Assembly (NCBI GenBank): GCA_013054445.1
Contig: JAAMPI010001721.1
Location: 1 to 11,093, forward strand
Source: Cudoniella acicularis
Lineage: Eukaryota > Ascomycota > Leotiomycetes > Helotiales > Helotiaceae
Length of the DNA stretch: 11,093 nt
Direction: 5' to 3'
Shown here: piece by piece, positions 1-8,029 of the stretch
Numbering within the stretch: the first letter of the stretch is position 1
Layout of the letters: each line of letters begins with the position of its first letter
The notes under the pieces: model-generated
The model's database searches: none
What the model was told of the DNA's origin: nothing
Seen by the model: the letters and a program-made list of their open reading frames with translations, nothing else
Position numbers and translations under genes: made by a program

Positions 1-1
1 G

Positions 2-3000
2 ACCGGACCACTGCCAACTCCAGGAGCCAAGGGCAACCTCTTACCAACTAAGAAAGCACGAGTTGCGGACGAATATACGGGCGAGACCTGCTGGCGCGCG
101 TCCGAAAGCGTCCGCAACGACTGGAAGTGGCTAGTTGACTCAGGGGCAACTAGTCATATGACGCCAGACCGTAAGGCGTTTATTGAGTATACTACACTAG
201 GTATAGAGCAGCTTGTGACAGCTACAAATGGATCAGCACTACCTAGAATTGGCCGGGGACGGGTAAGATTACCTATAAGTGTTGATAGGCATACGAGGAG
301 CATTGTCCTGTCGGACGTGCTACACGTTCCGCAAATAAAAGGGAACTTGATCTCTATGGCACGGCTACAAGACAAGGGACTAGTGGTCGAGACTACTACT
401 TCTCCCGAGAGAATGGCCATGATTATCAAGGATCAAGGCCGCAAAGTGGGCGTGGCAAGCAGAGTAGGGAAATCGTATATATTAGACATGCNAANAGAAG
501 GTNCGATNNCTNTANAGCTTANTACGGACNAANANGAAGGTGTTANNGACGAANAAGAGNTANCTANNGGCNNNAAAGTNTCCGAATATANCNNTTNGNA
601 TNAGAGATTCGGANANCTTAGTCCGNAACTNATTAANAANGTNNANANGACCGCTNACGACATATNANNGCCGATTAAGNAGGCGAGAGACNACNAAATA
701 TNCGAGGTCTNTGCCTTNANAAAGAAGATACGGGTNATCAACCGGTTAAGCCNAGAAAGAAGTATAGAGCCGTTNGCCCGNGTATTCTNAGACTTNTAGG
801 GACNATATCGCGAGCNAGNAATNANAGGCGAAGTNTATATNCTNACGTTTANNGACGACTANACGAGNAAGTCGTNGGTTATCNTGACTAGGTTACGGTC
901 NNTATTATCGTNAGAATTNACCCGTTNGAAGGNATTTGTTNAGCTATAGANTNGGTTNAAGGTNAAGGNANTACGNTNTNATAATNCGNANGAGTATAAG
1001 GNAATAGAAGGGCNAATTCTATCGCNANAAGGGATCGCTCTTNAGCTNACGGTTGTCTACTCGCNATNGNAGAATAGAGTCGCTNAGCGGCTNAATAGGA
1101 CTCTAGTNANAATNGCTAGGTCTATNCTANAGNACGCTAAACTGCCNTTAAGGTTCTNGGGCTTNNNAGTTGTTATAGCTTNNTATATACGNAACCGAAT
1201 NCNAATTNGACNAGATAGNAAGTGTCNNGAANAGGCTTTTANNGGCCGTAAGGCGTCCGTAAGCNATATCCGAACCTTTNGGTNTATCGNATATNNNNAT
1301 ATACCTAANGAGACTCGAGNNAAGCTAGAGCCTACGGCTAGNCGGACGATTTTTNTCGGATACCTANCGACGTCGAGNNAATANAAGCTATATNACCNTN
1401 TNNNAAAGNAGGTCATCGTTTCCTNNGCTCCTACGTTTNACGAAGACAAGTTTTNGGAGTNGCCGGACGAGCNAGAAGAGNAAGGAGAGGTCATTNATAG
1501 CTTTNATCNTATNNAAGCGGTCGATTTTNACCNAAATNAGCTANTTNAGGTAGATANNGATCGCCCGAGAGNAGANAGCCCGNNAGTAGGACCGGAAGGN
1601 AGAGAATCAAGGCAAGGGAGCGANGAGCCNNAAGCTNAAGATNAGCGACNNNAGNAAGCGGTANAAGACGTCGTACGGCCTNAAGATNAGGTCGGTNATG
1701 ACTTACGGCCNNAGGGGGCTAGAGAAGACGAGATTANNGACGANGACACGATCGTGGTNGANACGNGGCCGTCNGTNAACGTCNNTNACGATCNNNAAGG
1801 NAANAGNAACCCCNAGANCGAGGAGNNANAAGGACAANAGAGGCGTNNNATACGCGAGAGACGCCNNANACGGTTCTTTNAGCAAGCNCTAGCTACCNAN
1901 GATCGGCNAGCGATCCNTANTTNNTACGAGGAAGCGATNAANGANAAACTATACGGGCCGTATTNGAANGATNCGGTCGAGGACGAGCTCNTTAAGCTTN
2001 AGGCGCTTNATACCTNNGAGTTTNCGGATCTANNNGACGGAAANAGACCTNTAGGGTCTAAGTNGGTGTTTANAGTCAAGTANACTCNNANAGGTCTNNT
2101 AGACAGATTNAAAGNACGGCTAGTTGCCNANGGATTCTNANAAGTTCCTNGTNACGACTTCTTANAGACGTTCTCGCCGACGGTCCGTCTTNAGTCCTTA
2201 NNGACGCTTTTAGCTATCNGANNANACCTTNACTNNGAGATANANNAGACAGACGTTGTNAGCGNATACCNACGATCGATTTTANACGCTNAGGTNTATA
2301 TNAGNCNANCGAAGGGNATNCCGGCACCCNNTAGGAAGGTCTTANNGATAGATAAGTCACTTTACGGACTNAANNAGTCAGGCCGTNAGTNGTATTTAGA
2401 GGCCTNTAAAGGTCTAGAAGAGCTCGGCCTATACCNNACCTTTNCNGACGCTTNTATCTTCGTCCGTAAGGACNNGAAGCTAATTNTNGGGCTATATNTC
2501 GACGATATNGTTATTCTTNNNGACGATATCNAAGCCGTTNAGGGCTTTAAANTAGGAATANNAAAACGCTNGGAANTNAANGACCTTANGGAAGTNAAGA
2601 GGATNCTAGGCCTTAAGATTANTAGGGATAGGANAAAGAGGACGATNAAGATCGCTNAGANAGCGTATACGGACGACATNATCACGGAATACGGCCTTAC
2701 GGACGCCNNTNAAGCTANGACACCGCNCGCAAGTCTTNAGGTTCTTAAACCTACGTCTNANGAGGACAGGCTAGCTAATATTNANNANTACCGNANGATT
2801 ATTAGNAAGCTATTATATCTAATACGTGGCTTACGGCCGGATATCTACTTCGCGGTCTTACGACTAAGTAGGTACGTAGCTAAGCTAGTAGAAAGGCACT
2901 AGAGAGGTATAATATAGGTGTTTAGATATGTTAAAGGCACTCGTGAGTTTAGGGTCTCTTTCTTAGCTCTAGAGAAGGGATAAAGGATCGAGGGATACGT

Positions 3001-3460
3001 CGATTCGGACTATACTAGAGACCGTACAGACCGTAGATTAACTTATAAGTCTGTTTTTATACTCTTAAGGGGCCTATTAGCCTAGTATTCTAGGAAACAA
3101 CGGTCCGTATCTACCTCGACTATAGAAGTAGAGTACGTCGTTCTATACTAGGGTAATAAAGAGGCGATATAGTTTAGGGACTTGCTTAGGGAGCTTAGAT
3201 TTATATAGTTCTTAGGGGACTTAAAGGAGATATAGATATATAGCGATAACTAGGGCTATATCGCCTTAGCTAAGAACCCTAAAGACTATACTAGATCTAA
3301 GTATATCGACGTTTAATACTATTATACTAGGCAATTAATAGAGTATAGGAAAATCAAGCTAGACTATTATCCGACAGAGGATATACTCGCGGACGTCTTA
3401 ACGAAGCCGCTAGGGTTTCGGGCGTTTAACGGATGTATTTAGAGGCTTGTCGGTCTATAA
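2..3460 (+). pseudogene. Copia pol polyprotein relic (protease, integrase, RT, RNase H)
   Basis: The whole region reads in a single frame from base 2 to a final TAA at 3458-3460, interrupted by stops rather than by frameshifts. The protease active-site triplet Asp-Ser-Gly is at 137-145, inside WLVDSGATSHM. A gag-pre-integrase-like stretch follows, to about 490. Integrase-like text (TFxDDYTSKSWV) lies near 845-880. Reverse transcriptase motifs are near 2052 (GSKxVFxVK) and 2155-2190 (TFSPTVRL), with the catalytic Y-x-D-D at 2495-2506. RNase H spans about 2999-3400 and ends with the copia-like tail DxLADVLTKPLG. In-frame TAG codons near 797, 2900 and 2912 sit where the family has Trp or Gln, so they are explained by G-to-A or C-to-T transitions. 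Ambiguous bases hide most residues between 492 and 2806. Confidence 0.92.
492..2806. other. Tract dense in ambiguous bases inside the copia element
   Basis: N characters begin abruptly at 492 and end at 2806; none occurs elsewhere in the window. Most sit directly before an A or directly after a T. These are the contexts of CpA and TpG, the RIP target dinucleotide on either strand. In the YxDD motif, for example, the Ns fall on the G of two expected TG dinucleotides. A simple reading is that reads from several element copies, mutated to different degrees, were collapsed into one consensus, and C/T or G/A conflicts were written as N. This is inference. A few Ns do not fit this context. Confidence 0.6.
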
Positions 3461-3530
3461 GGGACCGTGAATAGGGTTATAGGAAGGACAGGAGTAGATT
3501 ATCGGTCGAGGGGGACCTATAGCTCGACGT

Positions 3531-3537
3531 GAGGGGG
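3531..3537 (+). other. Polypurine tract
   Basis: The purine run gaggggg lies one base upstream of the LTR start TGTTA. This is the expected position of the plus-strand primer in an LTR retrotransposon. It is short, and its assignment depends on the LTR boundary being right. Confidence 0.6.
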
Positions 3538-3538
3538 C

Positions 3539-3825
3539 TGTTAAAGTGTGTGCCTGGCAGCCTGAGGCTGCTATGGCACCTAGCACGTGCTTTAGGGCAC
3601 GTCTCACTTGTAGTCTAGAGATGTGGCCCGACGACCTGATCTTTGATTCTATATAGTTGATAATATACTTGATTTACCCTAATTGAGCCCTCCGGACGAT
3701 CCCTGTGTTGTTATTGCTTGTATTGATGATACCACTCATCCGACTAGCTAGAGTCGACCAAATCTAATACCCCTGAACTTCTGAACTGATCAGATGACCG
3801 AGTCACATGATCCGGGGTCGTGACA
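3539..3825 (+). repeat. 3' long terminal repeat of the copia element
   Basis: This 287-bp segment starts TGTTAAAGTG directly after the polypurine tract and ends in TGACA, near-complementary to the start, as copia LTRs usually are. It holds an AT-rich TATA-like patch near 3650 (ctatatagttgataatatac). Unlike the pol region before it, it keeps many CA and TG dinucleotides, so it shows little RIP. The 5' LTR is outside the window, so the boundaries rest on end motifs and position only. Confidence 0.72.
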
Positions 3826-4402
3826 GGTGGCTCCGAGGAAGAGAGCAAGAAAAGTAATGAATTGCATTTTGGCGGTTTTCAAGTTTTCTTGAGGTACTAA
3901 TGCTTGCTTGTTGGCTTCATGTCAAGTGTGGAGAATAGATCATTCTAGTGGTTACATTTGCGACTTGAGGAAAGGAGAAATATGTGTACCTGATGAAATA
4001 AAAGTGAGGCCCCTAGAATGTTTCCTGAAACTTTTTTTTTGACCTGATACTAAGATATTTTCTGAGAGCCGGGGATTTGACGTCCGCCTTATATTCTCCC
4101 AGGGAGCTCTCGTGTTCCTAGATTCTATTTTTGATTGTTGGCAAACATTTTTTGATGTTTCGTGACTTTACACACGAATCCTGTAGAATGCTCTTCAGTG
4201 GTTGTTAGTGCTCGTGTTCCAAGTTATTTAGGCCTTGAAAACCTCTCTCTCTCAGGATTTGGGGACCGCCACCATAGTTCCGAGCCAGAAAACTTTAGGT
4301 ACTAGGGTGGAGAAAAGTGTCATTTGTATGTTACCTATCACTATTGTTCCTGTCGGTTCCTAAAAGATGTATAGGAATGCTGAAGTCGAGGCTCTAGATA
4401 CA
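3826..4402. other. Intergenic stretch, nothing recognised
   Basis: No coding frame with recognisable protein character was found on either strand. Base composition is mixed, with homopolymer T runs near 4030 and a short CT repeat near 4243. It separates the retrotransposon from the zinc-finger relic. Confidence 0.5.
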
Positions 4403-4453
4403 CTATCCTACTAGGGGTGTTGCACCGATGTCGATTACCTTGCAGATGGGGGC

Positions 4454-4753
4454 TTGCAGAGCACCGATAGCTCCGCTCTGGCAGTAAACCCTCCCTATTG
4501 CCGAGCCGAGAGCCATGGAGAAATTGTGTGCAATGAATGTTCCAAGCCCTTCCCGCACAAATCCGCTTTTTCCAATCACGCTAAGAAAATAGCATATGGA
4601 GCATACACATATAGCTGTGGCGTTACCATCACCCAACTCGATGTCCTCAACCGTCATATCCAGACATTTAATCCCAAGGCATTCTATCCATGCATGTATT
4701 TCTCCAAGTTCTCTGCGCTGGCAGCTTTCGCTCGGCGAAGTCATCTTACTTAA
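4454..4753 (+). pseudogene. C2H2 zinc-finger protein fragment, degraded
   Basis: The frame ending at TAA 4751-4753 reads like an array of fungal C2H2 fingers. It contains CNECSKPFPHKSAFSNHAKK, a finger with both Cys, the Phe and the first His. This is followed by YSCG...LDVLNRHIQTF and FYPCMYFSKF...AFARRSHLT. Each unit lacks at least one zinc ligand. The middle one has lost the second Cys and its surroundings, and in the third a Phe stands where the second Cys is expected. There is no ATG at the start of the frame, and the sequence ends where the next helix would begin. The piece is best read as a relic of a transcription-factor-like gene, not a working protein. The opposite-strand frame over the same bases has no family resemblance. 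Confidence 0.6.
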
Positions 4754-4977
4754 TATCTTTATAGCTATCACAAAAAATAATAATAAAAGCCTAAGAAGAT
4801 TAGTTTTTAGAATATTTATTAGGTATAATTAGTTATTTAGCATTTAAGAAGATCCTTTTAGGATCAGCTAATATTACTAGGATTAAGAGTATATATAGAG
4901 CTAATTGAGAGTAACTTCTTAGTTCTACTAAGCAAGAATCAGGATATTACTAAATGCCTTATTCTAAAACAAAGTTT
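4754..4977. repeat. AT-rich RIP-like sequence
   Basis: The stretch is rich in TA dinucleotides and poor in CA and CG, unlike the oxidase gene that begins just after it. This resembles a short relic of a RIP-mutated repeat. No ends, coding motif or second copy in the window identify the element. Confidence 0.4.
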
Positions 4978-5978
4978 TCAAGAATTAGACTGTACAGAAT
5001 GCTCATTCATATACCCTACCAATGAATCAAACTTGACACATTTGTGATGAGGACTGAAGTCTGCTAAAAATCCAAGAGGAGCTTCCGGGTCCTCGATGAT
5101 TAAATATGGCGTAGTGTCTCCATGACACATAAGAGCGATGCGCAGGGCTTCGATACAGTGATCTGCATGCATACGAGCGCCGACCTCGGATTCCTTAAAC
5201 ACACGTGGAGTTTCGACACGATCTGGATGTCGAAGGTAGTAGTCCTTCCAAGTGTATTGACGGATGATGTTCTGTGTAAAAGGATTAATCACGATTCCAA
5301 TGCTCGAGCTCCAAACTTACAAGGCAATGCAGTTGATGGAAAACTTCTATTAAAGCATGGTATGACTTTCCGCCGTCCGTGGTGCGATATTTTTCTGCTG
5401 ACGCAGTACGATTGATTGAGGGTAGCTTCTCAGCAGGTATCGTAACTCCATCATCTGCGGTTTCGGTGAGTAAGTGCGACCAGAAGCTGATTCTCAGCCA
5501 TTCTTACAGAACCAAAGATCTTTCCACTCTGCTTCTAACTCGTTTGTTGGTGGGCCTCGATAAACGGTCTTGTGGTCGAAGAAGTTTTCGAATTCCACAT
5601 CCTCGTACTCAATTGAATCCAGTAAAGGAGCTGCACAGAGTCAGTCCGGGTTCATAAATAATTGAAAGACGCCTTACAATATGTATTTACTTGTTTGGCG
5701 CATTGTGTACTCGATGGATTTTTTGTGATGTACGCAAAGAGGAGAAGGGCAGAAGTCGTCGCAAAAAAAAGCGATGTAAAAAGAAGCAGCAAGTCCCTAC
5801 GAGATTTGAGGATCGGCCTTGAATATGGCTTCTCAGCAGAGTCAGCCTCCTCGATCTCGATTTCTGAATGAGAGAGAAGAGTTTCTTCGTCTGGAGTCCT
5901 CGTGTATTTGTGCGCAGATTCCGCAGGGGTCTTGAATATTAACCTCTCTTTGAAGGCGAAGATATATTTCCAGAACAT
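4978..5978 (-). CDS. UstYa-family (DUF3328) oxidase, four exons, intact
   Basis: Members of this fungal family oxidatively cyclise ribosomal peptides such as ustiloxin and asperipin-2a. Proposed exons are 5978-5678, 5630-5508, 5454-5321 and 5271-4978. The three introns are 47, 53 and 49 nt, all GTAAG...AG. Splicing gives 852 nt, 283 residues and no internal stop. Residues 1-61 are polar and presumably cytosolic. Residues 63-84 are a single membrane segment. The family segment QVNTYSPLLDSIEYEDVEF follows at 96-114, then YRGPPTNELEAEW at 124-136. The two HxxHC signatures are HQLHC (181-185) and HADHC (221-225), the second followed by LMCHGDTTP. Without splicing, these motifs sit in different frames with stops between them, so the introns are well supported. 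The start is the first in-frame ATG, in context caatcATG. The gene diverges from the peptide-precursor gene 1.3 kb away, which suggests that peptide is its substrate. The substrate and reaction are inferred. Confidence 0.94.
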
Positions 5979-7103
5979 GATTGCGAAAAGCTAAACAAGT
6001 TATTTACTAGAGTCTGAAGGGGGTTCTGAGGAGAGCACCAAAGAGTAGAAGTATTGCTTTGGAGGGAGTGCAGGGATACTAAAGAGATGTCGGTGATTTC
6101 AAGTGTACGACCGGGACCTCTCATTCGTTGGGGCCACTTATGGAGTTATGCGTGCATTCAGCGGCAAGCCACACCCACCCCTCTTTGAAAATGTGACACA
6201 CTTCATTGCATCCATTCGCAATTCTCGATCTGCAATATTCTCTCAGCCGTATCTTTCAATTCGTGAAGGATTCTAAGGGGGTAGTTAAAGAAGCGGTGTA
6301 GAATCATAGCTTACGAATTTGCGGGGATGATGCAGAACAACCTGACAACCCCTACTTATCAGGGATTTTATCCAAAGAATCTAGCACACCGAGACATCCG
6401 AGTGAGAATTGAACGAATGCACCCCAATGGCGAAGCAAATACACTCGTGAAAATGAGGGGAAATTCTCGCGCACAACCATTAACGTGCCGCTGGTTAACA
6501 TTAAGATCATGCAGGTAAGATGCCACAGTAATAAGCGTGTGGAATATGGGTTTGAGAATGAGAAACAGCATGCGTATTTACAAACGGTTGTAATAAGCAT
6601 TTAGAATTATCAAAGTGCTTTTGAGGATTAGGAAGCGTATACAGGGTATCTAGCTTGGCCTCTTTGTATTTTTGGACTCTGAAAATCCTAACAAGACGCA
6701 TAAAGTCATTTCGGCTATATTTTGAGACTCAAGTTTGTGTTGCAAAGAGCATATAAGACAATGAGATCCCTGTGAGATTCCCTCCTACTTTTCTGTAATT
6801 ACTGGTAATTGTGAAATAAAACTTGGTAATATTCCTAGTCCTCTAAGGTAAATATAAACTTAAAAGAAGTAAGCAAAACTTCGATCTTAAAAGTTGCAGG
6901 GCTGTGCCTCCCATGAGCTTGAGGGTACTGTATGTGCCACCTCACAGATGACAGCGTACGGCAAGACCAAACTTGCTTATTTTCGTTCCGCTGTAGGTTC
7001 GAGAACCCTCTCTAAAGGCCAATCATCTACACCAGCAGATGATGCTTGTCGTAAAATTTCACTCAACAAACTAACCTGTGAGTGTCGTAGCTTTTTCCTC
7101 AAT

Positions 7104-7140
7104 GTAGCATAGGTTGCGGACGCTTAAGCCTATGCGCTAC
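7104..7140. promoter_or_regulatory. Imperfect inverted repeat upstream of the precursor promoter
   Basis: The left arm gtagcatagg (7104-7113) matches the reverse complement of the right arm cctatgcgctac (7129-7140) except for two extra bases in the right arm. A 15-base spacer separates the arms. It lies about 45 bases upstream of the TATA-like box of the precursor gene. A dimeric regulator site is possible, but no known site is recognised. Confidence 0.35.
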
Positions 7141-7185
7141 ACAGAACATGGATGTGCTCCCTTCCACCATTTGAAAGGCTGGGCT

Positions 7186-7193
7186 TATTTAAA
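7186..7193 (+). promoter_or_regulatory. TATA-like box of the precursor gene
   Basis: The sequence tatttaaa lies about 98 bases before the precursor ATG, inside the larger near-palindrome ggcttatttaaagcc. Its distance would leave a leader of roughly 60-70 bases, which is ordinary for a fungal gene. The assignment rests on position and sequence only. Confidence 0.5.
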
Positions 7194-7290
7194 GCCAGAA
7201 AGGATCCCCAGCAGAGATATTTTTCCATCGAGCTCATTGTTTTCGAATATTTTATCACATCACGATTTAAGTCATTAACACTACTTCAGA

Positions 7291-7614
7291 ATGAAGTTCA
7301 CATCTACCGTAGCGATTGCCCTCCATGCACTCCTCATCGTAGCCGCCCCCATCCCCAACGAAGCAGACGTCGACTCCATTCAGTGGAAACGCGTCGCCAA
7401 TGAGGCTGATGTTGACTCCATCCAATGGAAGCGCAATGAGGCCGATGTGGACTCCATCCAATGGAAGCGAAAGGCCAACGAAGCCGATGTTGACTCCATT
7501 CAATGGAAGCGCAATGAGGCGGACGTGGACTCCATTCAGTGGAAACGCAGCCCAATCTCTCCGTATCAGCGAGAGGTTGATGCTGCCAACCCAAGAGATG
7601 TTCTCGGTGAGTGA
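7291..7614 (+). CDS. Secreted repeat precursor peptide, Kex2-processed (dikaritin-type RiPP candidate)
   Basis: The 107-residue protein begins with a signal peptide: MKF, then a hydrophobic core to about residue 19, with likely cleavage after VAA. Five identical copies of NEADVDSIQWKR follow at residues 23-34, 37-48, 49-60, 63-74 and 75-86, then an unrelated polar tail of 21 residues. Every copy ends in KR, the Kex2 cleavage site. An acidic stretch followed by a short core directly before KR is the design of UstA-type precursors. Copies 2 and 4 are preceded by VA and KA, X-Ala dipeptides that a Ste13-like aminopeptidase could trim. Released peptides would be NEADVDSIQW with small N-terminal variants, or a shorter core such as SIQW. 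A GTGAGT donor-like site at 7607 could start an intron, but acceptors at 7654 and 7689 both give a stop within two codons, so the product barely changes. The peptide contains no Cys, so a mating alpha-pheromone is unlikely. No known peptide is recognised. Confidence 0.88.
   Translation: MKFTSTVAIALHALLIVAAPIPNEADVDSIQWKRVANEADVDSIQWKRNEADVDSIQWKRKANEADVDSIQWKRNEADVDSIQWKRSPISPYQREVDAANPRDVLGE
7357..7548 (+). repeat. Five tandem 36-bp coding repeats, synonymous differences only
   Basis: Copies are at 7357-7392, 7399-7434, 7435-7470, 7477-7512 and 7513-7548. All encode the same 12 residues, yet nine of the twelve codons vary between copies, always silently. The invariant codons are the second Asp, Ser and Trp. 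Six-base spacers precede copies 2 and 4 only, so copies 2+3 and 4+5 form two 78-bp units (7393-7470 and 7471-7548). The Val codon supports this: GTT in copies 2 and 4, GTG in 3 and 5, GTC in 1. Confidence 0.95.
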
Positions 7615-8029
7615 GTAAACTTGATTGTGCCAGGTATGTAAAGAACCATTCCAGAATGAAAACGAAAACCTAGTGCTGACATCTGCAAGATATTTGAATC
7701 TGAGAGACACCACACAGGCCACAGGCAACTGGTGGGTGCAGAGCTGGATAGAGAGGAACTTTAAGGCTGAAGTTTGGGATATGTGGGATAGCAGTAAAAT
7801 TTCATTTGCTTGATGATCTGAGTATTCGCAATGCAATGAAAGAAAATAAGAGAAATCGTCTCATTTACTCTTAATTTAGAGTATAGTGAAAGTGAAGACA
7901 TCAAGATAGGTGGGACGTAGGAGAGGGCATGAATTTCCCTCATGTGTGTATATGCACTTGTATATGAATCCCAGTAATAAATCGCCCGAGAAAAGGTATA
8001 TCGGATTATTACTGTGCATCGTAGTGTCG
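7615..8029. other. Intergenic stretch between precursor and hydrolase relic
   Basis: This covers the 3' flank of the precursor gene. An AATAAA sequence at 7976-7981 could serve as a polyadenylation signal for a plus-strand transcript, although about 360 bases from the stop is far. A plus-strand open stretch from 7625 to 7813 is Trp-rich, overlaps the precursor's presumed 3' leader or intron, and resembles no family. Confidence 0.4.

Larger units (their letters stand above)
1..3825 (+). mobile_element. Ty1/copia-type LTR retrotransposon, 5' end outside the window, RIP-degraded
   Basis: The domain order along one plus-strand frame is protease, integrase, reverse transcriptase, RNase H, then a 3' LTR. 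Integrase before reverse transcriptase is the copia order, not the gypsy order. The 5' LTR and gag lie upstream of the window. The element is mosaic. Positions 1-490 and the LTR are rich in CA and TG dinucleotides and look unmutated. About 492-3460 is depleted of them and carries many TAG stops, as expected from CpA-to-TpA mutation. The element is not functional as written. Candidate target-site bases directly after the LTR are ggtgg (3826-3830), but the matching upstream copy is not in the window. Confidence 0.93.
5979..7290. other. Divergent intergenic region between oxidase and precursor genes
   Basis: This 1.3 kb separates the start codons of the two RiPP genes and should hold both promoters. 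The oxidase side (5979-6100, read on minus) is pyrimidine-rich, as in many fungal leaders, with no clear TATA box. The precursor side has a TATA-like box and an inverted repeat, listed separately. About 6130-6600 contains short open stretches on both strands with a protein-like look but many stops and no family match. 6600-7100 is AT-rich with nothing recognised. Confidence 0.6.

Noticed and set aside
1057..2079. Minus-strand open frames through the N-rich tract
   Set aside because: Unknown bases suppress stop codons and RIP skews composition. The plus strand carries ordered copia domains.
4403..4771. Minus-strand open frame of 122 codons opposite the zinc-finger relic
   Set aside because: The plus strand shows recognisable Cys/His finger spacing and the minus frame matches nothing, so it is taken as a shadow.
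5122..5657. Plus-strand open frames over the oxidase gene
   Set aside because: They are antisense to exons that carry conserved UstYa motifs when spliced on the minus strand, and they show no family resemblance themselves.
7357..7548. CRISPR-like or non-coding tandem repeat array
   Set aside because: The host is eukaryotic, repeats are adjacent or separated by only 6 bases, and variation is confined to third codon positions.
7291..7614. Mating alpha-pheromone precursor
   Set aside because: The Kex2 and X-Ala features fit, but the repeat has no Cys and does not resemble the WC...C type pheromones of filamentous ascomycetes. The adjacent UstYa gene fits a RiPP better.
7607..7689. Intron in the precursor gene leading to a longer C-terminus
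   Set aside because: The donor GTGAGT and a CTGAC branch-like site with acceptor at 7689 look plausible, but every acceptor tested leads to a stop within two codons, so no extra coding sequence is gained.
7267..7836. Long minus-strand open frame (189 codons) across the precursor repeats
   Set aside because: It is the antisense of the repeat array, with LPLNGV-like repeats created by the 36-bp period. The plus strand has a signal peptide, Kex2 sites and silent-only variation, so the plus frame is the real one.
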